This document shows, piece after piece, positions 1-7,657 of a stretch of 12,385 nucleotides of DNA. Position 1 is the stretch's first letter. Each line of letters opens with the position of its first letter. The notes beneath the pieces are model-generated. The model saw only the letters and a program-made list of their open reading frames with translations. It was not told where the DNA came from and did not search any database. The position numbers and the translations under genes were made by a program. Origin of the DNA: Aquificaceae bacterium (lineage in GTDB: Bacteria; Aquificota; Aquificia; Aquificales; Aquificaceae); assembly GCA_015490115.1 (NCBI GenBank), contig WFYM01000182.1, forward strand, positions 1-12,385. The letters are read 5' to 3'.

Positions 1-2
1 CG

Positions 3-224
3 GACAACAGGAACAGGTTCAAGGTCATGAAAGGTTTAAAGGGCAAAGGTTTCCACGCTCAGCTCAGCTTCTTCGAAGTCCAAGCTCAAAACCCGAAGAC
101 CGTGGCGGATAAGCTAAAAGACTTCATAGAAAAGACGGACAGGCTGGCTGTCATCAAGCTGAGCGGTAGAGGAAGAATAAGAAGGGTGGGGAGCCTCTTC
201 GAGGGTATGGAATGGGTCCTTTGA
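3..224 (+). CDS. cas2: CRISPR-associated protein Cas2 (partial, 5' end outside window)
   Basis: Cas2 is the small ferredoxin-fold partner of Cas1 in spacer acquisition. The frame is open from base 3 and ends with TGA at 222-224, giving 73 visible residues. The visible part starts DNRNRFKVMKGLKGKGFH, followed by AQLSFFEV. This matches the Cas2 pattern of an Arg-rich first helix, a Gly-containing turn and the Q-x-S-x-F-E strand. Later, RLAVIKLSGRGRIRRVG fits the third and fourth strands. The first strand, which carries the conserved metal-binding Asp, is outside the window. The ATG at 27 is internal to the domain, so it is not the true start. The next gene starts 13 bases before this stop codon, so the two are translationally coupled. 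A Cas1 gene might lie to the left, but that cannot be seen. Confidence 0.85.
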   Translation, partial: DNRNRFKVMKGLKGKGFHAQLSFFEVQAQNPKTVADKLKDFIEKTDRLAVIKLSGRGRIRRVGSLFEGMEWVL

Positions 225-928
225 AGCTACTTTTTATCACCGAACCCGAGAGGGTTCTCAGGGTATACAAGGACCGTATAGAACTAAAGGATGGGACCGT
301 GGTGAAAACCGAAGATCTTTCCGGACTTTTAATCTTCGGTCGCGTGAAGGGTGAACCTTTGGTTCCGACAGCTTTTGTGTCCGAAAAAGAACTCTCCTTC
401 AAAAACCTCAGGGTGGTCAGCGGAGACTACGAAAACAAAGCTAAGCTTTGCATAATGGAGCTTTGGAAAAGGACAAGGTCAGTTGTGAAGTCCTTTCCCA
501 GAATAAGGAATCCTCGCGAACTCCTCGCTTGGACGGAGATAGAACCTCTGCTTTTTCGCACGCTCTGTGGTCTTTTGGTTGTTCTCCTCTCCTCGGAGGT
601 AGTTTTCAAAACGGACCCCGAAAGGAGGATGGGAGACTTTGAACTCTGGAAGGTAATGTTTTTGCTTCCCGTGAGCTACGCGGTCCTCAAAGAGGTTTCA
701 AGGACCGTAAAATACGACCTTTCCAAAATAAGGGAACCTAAGGTGGCGGTAGGAACAGCCCTCAGCTATCTATTCGGTGACCCTTTCTTCTTTCACCTCC
801 TCAGGCTCAACAGGGATGTTCTCGGAAGATACGGGCTTTTGGATCCTCACCTTTCCGAAACCCATGGTGGTCTTTCTCCCCACTCCCGCAAACTCTCCGA
901 ACTTAGCCAGTGCGTTCACCCACTTTAG
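212..928 (+). CDS. Cas2-linked protein of 238 aa, possibly a divergent or degenerate Cas1
   Basis: The start ATG overlaps the end of cas2, with GAGGG six bases upstream, so the gene belongs to the cas2 operon. Residues 5-70 look like the beta-rich Cas1 N-terminal domain: VLRVYKDRIELKDGTVV, then TEDLSGLLIFGRV. Residues 75-187 are helical. DFELWKVMFLLPVSYAVLKE (142-161) resembles the Cas1 helix that reads roughly D-x-x-N-x-x-L-x-x-x-Y-A-x-L. I cannot find the GLDP..GFLH His motif or the following catalytic Asp of Cas1, so if it is a homologue it is probably inactive or truncated. Residues 187-238 are read from DNA that is also the antisense of the cas6 3' end, and they look like antisense-derived tail. 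The original stop may have been lost. The gene is certainly in the cas operon, but the Cas1 relationship is a visual judgement only. Confidence 0.55.
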   Translation: MGPLKLLFITEPERVLRVYKDRIELKDGTVVKTEDLSGLLIFGRVKGEPLVPTAFVSEKELSFKNLRVVSGDYENKAKLCIMELWKRTRSVVKSFPRIRNPRELLAWTEIEPLLFRTLCGLLVVLLSSEVVFKTDPERRMGDFELWKVMFLLPVSYAVLKEVSRTVKYDLSKIREPKVAVGTALSYLFGDPFFFHLLRLNRDVLGRYGLLDPHLSETHGGLSPHSRKLSELSQCVHPL

Positions 929-1588
929 AACTTCTCCTTCCTCACTCTCGACGTAGAAGACAACCCTCCCAGTAAAACCGAGGATCTTACCGAGTCTCGA
1001 AAGCTCAACCTTCCTCGTCCTTATCCACGCCCCGGCTACTCTTATCTTTTTTTCGAACACCTCCCTGAGGTCTACTTCCACTTTGATCTCCGAAAAGGCT
1101 GACCACTTCCTGATGAGGCTCTTGAAGACGAGGAAAGGGTCGGGGAGAGGGTAGTCTGCGGAACCCTTTTTGAAACAGGTGGGTGTGAGGAAGTCCATCA
1201 CTATGGTTTTTTCTTCGGGTGCATCCTCGTATATTTTTCTGTAGGAGAGGATGTTCTCTTCGGAAATGTGAGGTCTTTTAATTTTCTTCAGTCCGATCTC
1301 ACCGAGCTTCAGCGGACTATCCTCAAGCAGGAACGAAGAGAGGAACTTCGGGAAGAGGTCTTCCTTCAAAAAGGAGATCTCCATACGGAACTTACTCAAC
1401 TTCTTTTCTGGTCCGAAGAAGGGAGAAAACCAAAGGCAAAAGGGCTTTATACGTGAAGGTCTGTGAAGCTCCTTTGCAAGGTCGCTTCTGAGTAGCGAAA
1501 AGAAGAGGGCGTGGATCCTGTCGGGAGTCAGCTCGGATGAGGGAATTTCTTTTTCGGGAACTAAGCTAACACCCAAAAGAGCCGGCAT
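770..1588 (-). CDS. cas6: CRISPR pre-crRNA processing endoribonuclease Cas6
   Basis: Cas6 cleaves CRISPR transcripts within the repeat to make crRNAs for type I or III effectors. The 272-aa protein has the family layout: an N-terminal RAMP/ferredoxin fold (MPALLGVSLVPEKE...), HALFFSLL near residue 26, and LHRPSRIKPF (41-50). The central block FLTPTCFKKG...LPDPFLVFKSLIRKW (133-162) is typical of the PF10040-type Cas6. The C-terminal glycine-rich loop is GVGRKTTMGFG (235-245). H26 and H42 are candidate catalytic histidines. About 23 charged residues follow the glycine loop (KPVSSENIPV...), an extension past the usual end that accounts for most of the overlap with the convergent + strand gene. 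The start lies 9 nt after the chaperone stop codon, with no Shine-Dalgarno sequence visible, so it probably relies on translational coupling to the respiratory operon. Confidence 0.9.
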   Translation of the reverse strand: MPALLGVSLVPEKEIPSSELTPDRIHALFFSLLRSDLAKELHRPSRIKPFCLWFSPFFGPEKKLSKFRMEISFLKEDLFPKFLSSFLLEDSPLKLGEIGLKKIKRPHISEENILSYRKIYEDAPEEKTIVMDFLTPTCFKKGSADYPLPDPFLVFKSLIRKWSAFSEIKVEVDLREVFEKKIRVAGAWIRTRKVELSRLGKILGFTGRVVFYVESEEGEVLKWVNALAKFGEFAGVGRKTTMGFGKVRIQKPVSSENIPVEPEEVKEERVTE

Positions 1589-1597
1589 GAGTAATAT

Positions 1598-2191
1598 TTA
1601 ACCAATCCGCTCCTTTTCTGTATCCAGGAATGCTCTCAACAGCTCAGCCATTACAGGATAAAAGTTTGTCTCAGCATTTTCTATCACCTTTTCCGAGAAG
1701 ACCTCATACCACCTCCCGAGGTGGTCCCTCAAAAACTTTTCCCTCGCTTCGGAGACTATCTTGCTCCCTTCTTCGTAACCTCTCTCTTTCAAAAAATGTT
1801 CCTTCTGGTAGAGGAAGGAGATAAATTCCAGCTCCGCAATAAGGCTGTCAGGCTCCACGGGAGCCTTTATCTCCAAACCGAAGGCCCTGTAAAAGCCGAG
1901 TATGTCAGCCATCTCTACGGACCTTCTCGCAGCTTTGTCGAGTTCGTAGGAGGTCTCCCTCTGGGGAGCTGTGAGCGACGTCTCAAAGAGCGATGTGAAC
2001 TCACCCTGAAGTTCTAAAATATCCGTGCTTAAGACCTCTTTAACCTTCTCGAGGGGGAAGTCTATACCGAGGGTCTTCAGGGACCTCTCGAGGTCAGGGA
2101 GGGCAAAGGAAAGTTCTTTTATGGTCTCCTCGGAGGGGTAGGAGAAGGCGAGGGACAAGAACCTGCACACAAAAGCTTTCTCAAGGAGCAT
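1598..2191 (-). CDS. TorD/NarJ-family molybdoenzyme assembly chaperone
   Basis: Proteins of this family bind the apo-catalytic subunit and its Tat signal peptide in the cytoplasm. They hold it back from export until Mo-bisMGD and the Fe-S cluster are inserted. The 197-aa protein is all-helical. It has the family features FLSLAFSYP (11-19), LQGEFTSLFETS, AELEFISFLYQKE in the middle, and near the C terminus DHLGRWYEVFSEKV followed by N-F-Y-x-x-x-A-E-L-L. It is the fourth gene of the molybdoenzyme operon. The gamma-subunit stop is 3 nt upstream, and AGAGGTGA, which overlaps that stop codon, serves as ribosome binding site. Its target is almost surely the 1155-aa catalytic subunit. Type II enzyme operons of the ddh, ser, ebd and clr kind have the same gene content. 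Confidence 0.85.
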   Translation of the reverse strand: MLLEKAFVCRFLSLAFSYPSEETIKELSFALPDLERSLKTLGIDFPLEKVKEVLSTDILELQGEFTSLFETSLTAPQRETSYELDKAARRSVEMADILGFYRAFGLEIKAPVEPDSLIAELEFISFLYQKEHFLKERGYEEGSKIVSEAREKFLRDHLGRWYEVFSEKVIENAETNFYPVMAELLRAFLDTEKERIG

Positions 2192-2194
2192 TTC

Positions 2195-3028
2195 TCACCT
2201 CTCTATCTTCAGCTTTACCCACTGGTAGCTGAGGACCTTCCTCGCACCCCTGTGTCCCGAACTCCCGTCCCATACAGCGAAGGTGACGTAGGTAGTCTTC
2301 CCCGGTCCCCAGTCAGGGTTAGAGGAGTTCTCTACAACGAACCTCCTCTTTATGACCACATACCACCTCCCGTCTTTGTACACACCCTTCCCCTCAGCCG
2401 TCTGGACGTCCTTCCAAGTAGAAGATCCGAAACCTTCCGCCACCACCTCCCTTACTGGCGTCTTGAAGGTGTTCTTTCTGAATACCTTCTCACCCCCTAT
2501 GTAGGCGAGGGCGTATTGGTTAGCCCAGTCTTCGGGATACCTGTAGGGGGGTTTCGCGTGGGGATACCAGTCGTAGGCGTAGTTGGGGTGGATCTTGGCA
2601 ACGTCCGAGTAGCCGTTCTCCAAGTTCTCCTGTCTGAAGGCTGTCCAGTGAAGGATAAGGACCCTCTTCCCCTTGTCCCCCATCGTTATGGGGACCTCGG
2701 TGGAGGGTATGTAGGGTATCTGGACTGCGACAGCGTCGGAGAACTGGTTTATGAGGTGGAACCTGTCTTCTGTTTTGTCTCTCCAGATCAAAAGGAAGGC
2801 TATCTCCCTCCCGTTGTTCAAGCTCTTTACGGTTATCTCCTTTACGGGAGACTCGACCACCATAGGCTTTGTCACCGTCTGACCTGCGAGTGGAACGGTT
2901 ACAGCCTTTGCCCTCTTCCAGACTTCTGCGAAGGGGTCTAAGGGTATCTCACCCTTTACCCTCTTCGAGACAAGCTCTAAAGAGAAACTGACCGAAAGTA
3001 AAAGAAGTATCCCTAAAAGGACCCTCAT
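2195..3028 (-). CDS. Periplasmic haem-b-binding gamma subunit of a type II DMSO-reductase-family enzyme (EbdC/SerC/NxrC-like)
   Basis: The 277-aa protein begins with a Sec signal peptide (MRVLLGILLLLSVSFS, cleavage near residue 16-18). The rest is a beta-rich domain of the ethylbenzene-dehydrogenase haem-binding family. Family signs are GREIAFLLIWRDKTED (73-88), DAVAVQIPYIP (99-108), TYVTFAVWDGSSGHRGARK (246-264) and SYQWVKLKI near the end. In ethylbenzene dehydrogenase the single haem b has Met and Lys axial ligands. Met116 (in EVPITMGDKG) and Lys264 or Lys272 are the candidates here, which is inference. The subunit would pass electrons between the Fe-S subunit and a periplasmic c-type cytochrome. 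A strong AAGGAGGTG lies about 5 nt before the ATG. The gap to the upstream beta subunit is 12 nt. Confidence 0.85.
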   Translation of the reverse strand: MRVLLGILLLLSVSFSLELVSKRVKGEIPLDPFAEVWKRAKAVTVPLAGQTVTKPMVVESPVKEITVKSLNNGREIAFLLIWRDKTEDRFHLINQFSDAVAVQIPYIPSTEVPITMGDKGKRVLILHWTAFRQENLENGYSDVAKIHPNYAYDWYPHAKPPYRYPEDWANQYALAYIGGEKVFRKNTFKTPVREVVAEGFGSSTWKDVQTAEGKGVYKDGRWYVVIKRRFVVENSSNPDWGPGKTTYVTFAVWDGSSGHRGARKVLSYQWVKLKIER

Positions 3029-3040
3029 GGCACACCTCCT

Positions 3041-4177
3041 TCAGGGTATGTCCTGCCTCACGACACCTATCCTCTCGTCCTTGTGGGGTCTCACTTGGAA
3101 AGGCTCGTAGAGGGGGACCCTAACTATCTCTTTCCCTTCTTTGTCGTAGCCTATTACTTCGTTCCTCCCTACCGCGAAGGAGTAAACTATCCTGTCGGTG
3201 GAGCCGAAGAGATGCAAAAGTGCCTGAAGCTCAGGCTCCTTCCCCTCCCTCATAGCCATGTAGGTCTTTACCGCATGGTCAGCTCCCGGACCGAACATCT
3301 GCCTCAGGAACTTCAAAGGGACGTTTATGGGAGGTATGTAGTAGACGTTGGGTTCGAGTCCCGTCTGGGGGTAGAGGGGTAGGGCTACCTTCTTTATGTG
3401 GACGAGGAAGTCTATGGGGTTTTCTCTCTTCGCTTTTTCGGGCGGGCTTATAAAACCCATCAGCCTTATCTTCCCTATGCAGGTTATGACGCACTGGGGC
3501 TGGAGGTCCTTCTCAACCCTCGGGAAGCACCCTATGCACTTTTGAGATATCCTCGCTACGTAGTTGAACATGCTCTTTTTGTAGGGACAGGCTTTTACGC
3601 ACTCCTGGTATCCCTCGCACCTTTCCGGGTCTATGAGGACTATCCCGTCCTCTTCCCTCTTGTATATGGCTTGTCTCGGACAGGCTGCTACGCAAGCCGG
3701 GAAGGTGCAGTGGTTGCAAATTCTGGGAAGGTAGAACATCCATATGGGGTGGGGCAGTCCTTCGAGGACGGTCCCCACCTCTACGGGTTCGTTCACCTCG
3801 TCCTCACCTATGTTTGGGTTCGTCCAGTCGAGGTCGTCGGGCATCCAGCCTATCACCGTTTCCGTATCGGTCCCGTCGAGGACGGTCTTCCCCTTGTAGG
3901 TATCCCCCTCCCACCTTTGGTCCTCTCCGAGGAGTTCCATGAGCTTTACGTCCCAGCCCAAGGGGTAGAAGCCGTTGGGTTTTGTCTCCACGTTGTTCCA
4001 GAGCTGGTATTCCTGACCCCTTCCGGGAGTCCAGGTTGTCTTGCAGGCTACCGTGCAAGTTTGGCAGGCTATGCACTTGTTGAGGTCCATGACGACGGCG
4101 AACTGCCTTTTTGGTCTCCTGTGTTCGTAAGGGTATGGGACCTCCCTCTTTATCTGCCAGTTGTAGAACTTACCCAT
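3041..4177 (-). CDS. narH/nxrB-like: Four-cluster Fe-S electron-transfer subunit (NarH/NxrB-like)
   Basis: This beta subunit wires the catalytic subunit to the haem subunit. Sixteen cluster positions are readable. Group I is C35, C38, C41, C45 (CIACQTCTVAC). Group II is C154, C157, C162, C166 (CNHCTFPACVAAC). Group III is C187, C193, C197, with Tyr190 where a fourth Cys would be (CEGYQECVKACPYKK). Group IV is C214, C217, C229, C233. The missing Cys in group III predicts one [3Fe-4S] cluster beside three [4Fe-4S], as in NarH and other type II beta subunits. There is no signal peptide, so it must leave the cell bound to the Tat-signal-bearing alpha subunit. At 378 aa it is shorter than the Nitrospira NxrB I remember (about 430). 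GGAGG lies seven bases upstream of the ATG and overlaps the end of the alpha gene. Confidence 0.92.
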   Translation of the reverse strand: MGKFYNWQIKREVPYPYEHRRPKRQFAVVMDLNKCIACQTCTVACKTTWTPGRGQEYQLWNNVETKPNGFYPLGWDVKLMELLGEDQRWEGDTYKGKTVLDGTDTETVIGWMPDDLDWTNPNIGEDEVNEPVEVGTVLEGLPHPIWMFYLPRICNHCTFPACVAACPRQAIYKREEDGIVLIDPERCEGYQECVKACPYKKSMFNYVARISQKCIGCFPRVEKDLQPQCVITCIGKIRLMGFISPPEKAKRENPIDFLVHIKKVALPLYPQTGLEPNVYYIPPINVPLKFLRQMFGPGADHAVKTYMAMREGKEPELQALLHLFGSTDRIVYSFAVGRNEVIGYDKEGKEIVRVPLYEPFQVRPHKDERIGVVRQDIP

Positions 4178-4189
4178 GGCAGAACCTCC

Positions 4190-7100
4190 TCATGAGAACT
4201 TGACCCACTCAGCTTTCAGATACTTGGCGAAGGACCTGCTTGGCTTGTGGGGTCTGAGACCGAGCCTTACCGGTCTCCACACACCTCTCCCGTTTATGCC
4301 ACCCGGCTCCGCCTTTACTATCCTCGCGTAGGCTTCCCTCGGAGCGCCTATTAGGCAGTGAACGTCGGGTGCGAAGCCCTTCCCTATTACCTGACCAGCC
4401 AAGTTCTTCCTAACGAGGGTGTCCGTCTGGAGGGTGGACTTGTGCCAGCTCCTTGTGACGCTCTGGTGGGAACCCCTCCTGTAGAGGGACTGGTATCCCG
4501 TGTGTGGGTTCTTTGCGAGACCGTTTTTGTTAACTTTAGTCCCAAGCACCGATCCGTGGGAGGAGCCGTACATGTTGAACCAGATCTTGGCGACTCCGGG
4601 TGGTGTGTTGTTCGAAGCCCTCGCCCTTATGAGGAGCCTCGCGACTTCATAGTCCTCCTTCCTCTTCTCCCAGCCCTCGAAGGGTCTGTCCTGAGGGTCG
4701 GGGTCCACCCAGACGTAGTCCCCGTCCTCTATCCCGAGCTGTTCGAGGTCCTTCGGGTTTATGTCTATGTAAGCTTCCGAGACGAAGGGCTTTCTCTTGT
4801 CGTGCCTGTATATGTCTCCGAAGGGTCCGAAGAGCAGTGTCGTTATGTCAGTGTCTCCTGTTGTCGTGTGGGCTGCGTGCCTGTATTTGGGAGTGTGGAC
4901 TATGTGGGTAGCTCCGAGGGTGAGCCTCAAGGGGTGCTTCGTTTTTTTGAGGTCCGCGGGTGAGACTATGACGTTCCTCGCCTGCCTCCATTCGGTATTT
5001 ATGAGAGCCTCCTTCGGATCGACGCCGTAGTCCTCCGGCTTTTTGGGTCTCAGGAGCGGGTGTGGCTTTTCTACCACTATCACGTTAGGCTCGTAGTCGG
5101 TGGCATCTACAGGCTCCCTGTATAAGGGGAGGTTCTCTCCCGCGTCCATGAACTCGGGTTCCTCCCTGTAGAACTCGAGCCTCCCGCTCTTGGTATACCA
5201 AGGCATGTTGTCTTGGAGCTGGTCCATCCCAACGTATTTGGGATAGGTCCGGGTCATTATGAGTGAGGGGACACCCTCTTGTGCCTTCTTCCCTATCTCC
5301 TCGAGCTTGTAGCCCCTCAGGTTCGAGGAGGCGTTTATGACCCTTTGGACGTAAACTTCGGGTCTCCCCTCAAGGATGAACCTCCAGTAGTCAGCGAACC
5401 TCCTGTCTCCCGTGAGTTCCGCGAGCCTCTTCCCGACCAAGGCGAAGACCTCAGCGTCGTTCTTCGTGTCGTATATCCTCCTGTGTCCTGTCTTTGGCCA
5501 GACGTAGATGAAGGGGTTCGTAACAGACCCCGCTATGTCCCAGTATTTGTTCTCGTTCCAAGCGTCGACTCCGAGGACTATGTCAGAATACTCGCAGGTT
5601 AGAGACCACCACCACTCGTTTGTGATTATGCACTCTATCTTCGGAAGTGTGTTCATTATTATGTTGTACTTCCACTTGGCGTTTCCGAGTATCGAGTTCG
5701 CGTCAACGAACCAACAGAACTTGGTAGGTGTCGGCATGTGGGTCTTTCCTGTGAGTATGTGCTTTCCCATCTTCTGGGGCTTGTCGTCGTGGGAGTAGTA
5801 GTGGGCGGACTCCCCCTTCCAGTATCTCCTCACCTTAGCCGGCTTTTTGGGGTCAAGCTCTATGTTGAAGGGGTCCTCTAAGAAATATTGACCTACCCCG
5901 TTGAAGAGGGCGAGCCTGAAGTTCCCGGCGTAAGAGCCGATATTTCCGGTCAGGTGTCCCACGTTGTCGGTGAGGGCTACGATGAGATACATCGCCCTGT
6001 CCTTGAGGTCCCCGTGGAAGTACTGGTTCACGCCCATCCCTTGGGCGAGCTTCATGTTCCTCGGGTGGGCAGCTATCTCCCTCGCGAGCTTCACTATCTT
6101 CTCGGCGGGAACTCCAGTTATCTTCTCAACTTGGTCGGGTCTGTAGTTCTCCTCGAAGAACTCGAGGTAAACTTGGAATAGGGGCTTTACCTTTACCCTC
6201 TTCCCGTCCACGGTCCTCACGTAATACTCACCGGTGAGAGCCGGGTCTATACCGAGCTTCCAAAAGTCGTCTCCAACGTCGTCTCTTGTGATCACTTTGG
6301 GAGAGTTGGTTTTGGTGTCCCAGACCACAAAATCGTTCATGTCCTCTTCCCTTATCTTTTCGGGTATATACTGCTTCTCCTGTTTGTAGAAAGGTGGCAG
6401 TCTGTCTCCTTTTTTGAAGACCTCGGCTTTTTTCAAAGGCTTCGGCTTATATCCGGGGATTATGTCTCTTGCCCTCAAGACCTTCCCGTTGTCCATCCTC
6501 ACAAGCAGGGGCATGTCCGTCCAAGCTTTCACATACTTCTCTTGGTAGAGCTTCTCCTTCATGATCACGTAAGCTATCGAAAGTGCCAAAGCTGTGTCCG
6601 TTCCGGTTCTTACCACTATCAGCTCGTCGCAAGCCCTCGCTGTCGGGCAGTAGTCGTTTGATATGACTATCACCTTGGAACCTTTTATCCTCGCCTCCGT
6701 TAGCCAGTGGCAGTCGGGCATCTTCGTTGTGAAGGGGTTCATACCCCAGAGGATTATGAGCTTCGAGTACTCCCAGAGGCAAAGGTCGAAGTCCGTGTTC
6801 TGCTGACCAGTCACCATCGGATGACCCGGAGCGAGGTCCGTGTGGAAGGAGTAGTTGTCCCATCCCCTACCGCCGAGGGCTTTCTCCGGCGGGACACCCC
6901 TTATGTGGTGGTCGAGGAGTGCCATGAGGTTCGCCATCCTGTAAGGTGAGGTGTATCTAACCACCGCCAAGAAGGGCATGGAACCTCTGAACTTGAAGGT
7001 CTGGGTCCCAGCCCCCTTCATGGCGTCGAGCATCTCCTTCTCGTAATAACCTTGGGCTTCGAGCCTCCTCCTCCCCTCCTCTCCCGAATATGTGGTAGCT

Positions 7101-7657
7101 ATGTTTATCATCGCCTTCGCTATTATGTCCGCCACTTCGTCCCAAGTTACCTTTATGAACTTGTCCTTTCCCCTTTGGAAGTATTTCTTCGGAGGCTCTC
7201 CCGTTTTCGGATCCCTCGGAAAACCCGCCTTATACCACTCGTAAAAACCCTTCCTAACCATTGGACCCTTGACCCTTCTGTCTCCGTAAAACCTCCTCAT
7301 CAGGGAGAGACCCTTGTTGCAGCACCTCGGCTCCCATCTCGGTGACGCCCTGAGACCGTAAATGTCCGTAGCCTCATGGTATCTGTATGTAGGCTCTATC
7401 CTCGTCACAACACCGTTCTTGACGTGAGCTTTGAGGAAACAGTTGTGGGTATCGTTGGGAGCGCAGAGGAAGACAAAGGTGTCCTCGGACCGGAATATGT
7501 CCCTGTATATGGTCTCCCATTCCCTGTTCGGGTAGTAGAGGATGGGGTTTTCTACTTTAACAACGGGCTCGAAGACCCTAAGGGAAAAGGTGGGAGTCGA
7601 GAGGAGTGCGAGGGACAACCCTCCCGCCTTTACAAAGTCCCTTCTCGAGAAGTTCAT
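4190..7657 (-). CDS. narG/nxrA-like: Tat-exported Mo-bisMGD catalytic subunit, NxrA/NarG-like (periplasmic nitrate reductase or nitrite oxidoreductase type)
   Basis: A 1155-aa type II DMSO-reductase-family catalytic subunit. It starts with a twin-arginine signal (SRRDFVKAGG then LSLALLSTPTFS), so the enzyme faces the periplasm. Fe-S cluster region: C65, D69, C73 (CAPNDTHNC) and C112/C113, with Asp where NarG has its second ligand Cys. The Mo-ligand Asp is probably D274 in FHTDLAPGHPMVTGQQ (271-286), aligned with Asp222 of E. coli NarG. Blocks such as GGRGWDNYSFHTDL, MPDCHWLTEARIKGSKV and RCCNKGLSLMRRFYGDRRVK read, from memory, like NxrA of Nitrospira and its nitrate-reductase relatives, and the length is also similar. 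I cannot tell nitrate reduction from nitrite oxidation. In this setting a periplasmic nitrate reductase seems likelier. Selenate, chlorate or perchlorate reductase are alternatives. A GGGGGTGG ribosome site precedes the ATG. Confidence 0.9.
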   Translation of the reverse strand: MNFSRRDFVKAGGLSLALLSTPTFSLRVFEPVVKVENPILYYPNREWETIYRDIFRSEDTFVFLCAPNDTHNCFLKAHVKNGVVTRIEPTYRYHEATDIYGLRASPRWEPRCCNKGLSLMRRFYGDRRVKGPMVRKGFYEWYKAGFPRDPKTGEPPKKYFQRGKDKFIKVTWDEVADIIAKAMINIATTYSGEEGRRRLEAQGYYEKEMLDAMKGAGTQTFKFRGSMPFLAVVRYTSPYRMANLMALLDHHIRGVPPEKALGGRGWDNYSFHTDLAPGHPMVTGQQNTDFDLCLWEYSKLIILWGMNPFTTKMPDCHWLTEARIKGSKVIVISNDYCPTARACDELIVVRTGTDTALALSIAYVIMKEKLYQEKYVKAWTDMPLLVRMDNGKVLRARDIIPGYKPKPLKKAEVFKKGDRLPPFYKQEKQYIPEKIREEDMNDFVVWDTKTNSPKVITRDDVGDDFWKLGIDPALTGEYYVRTVDGKRVKVKPLFQVYLEFFEENYRPDQVEKITGVPAEKIVKLAREIAAHPRNMKLAQGMGVNQYFHGDLKDRAMYLIVALTDNVGHLTGNIGSYAGNFRLALFNGVGQYFLEDPFNIELDPKKPAKVRRYWKGESAHYYSHDDKPQKMGKHILTGKTHMPTPTKFCWFVDANSILGNAKWKYNIIMNTLPKIECIITNEWWWSLTCEYSDIVLGVDAWNENKYWDIAGSVTNPFIYVWPKTGHRRIYDTKNDAEVFALVGKRLAELTGDRRFADYWRFILEGRPEVYVQRVINASSNLRGYKLEEIGKKAQEGVPSLIMTRTYPKYVGMDQLQDNMPWYTKSGRLEFYREEPEFMDAGENLPLYREPVDATDYEPNVIVVEKPHPLLRPKKPEDYGVDPKEALINTEWRQARNVIVSPADLKKTKHPLRLTLGATHIVHTPKYRHAAHTTTGDTDITTLLFGPFGDIYRHDKRKPFVSEAYIDINPKDLEQLGIEDGDYVWVDPDPQDRPFEGWEKRKEDYEVARLLIRARASNNTPPGVAKIWFNMYGSSHGSVLGTKVNKNGLAKNPHTGYQSLYRRGSHQSVTRSWHKSTLQTDTLVRKNLAGQVIGKGFAPDVHCLIGAPREAYARIVKAEPGGINGRGVWRPVRLGLRPHKPSRSFAKYLKAEWVKFS

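Noticed and set aside
812..880. GLLDP...THG in the + strand gene, resembling the Cas1 GLDP..GFLH motif
   Set aside because: These residues are read from the antisense of the conserved cas6 C terminus, so the similarity is most likely chance. They also fall after the region that resembles the Cas1 helices rather than inside it.
2252..2941. A 229-codon open frame on the + strand
   Set aside because: Antisense of the haem-b subunit gene, which has a signal peptide, family motifs and a strong ribosome site.
3398..4195. A 265-codon open frame on the + strand
   Set aside because: Antisense shadow of the Fe-S subunit gene, whose four cysteine groups prove the - strand reading.
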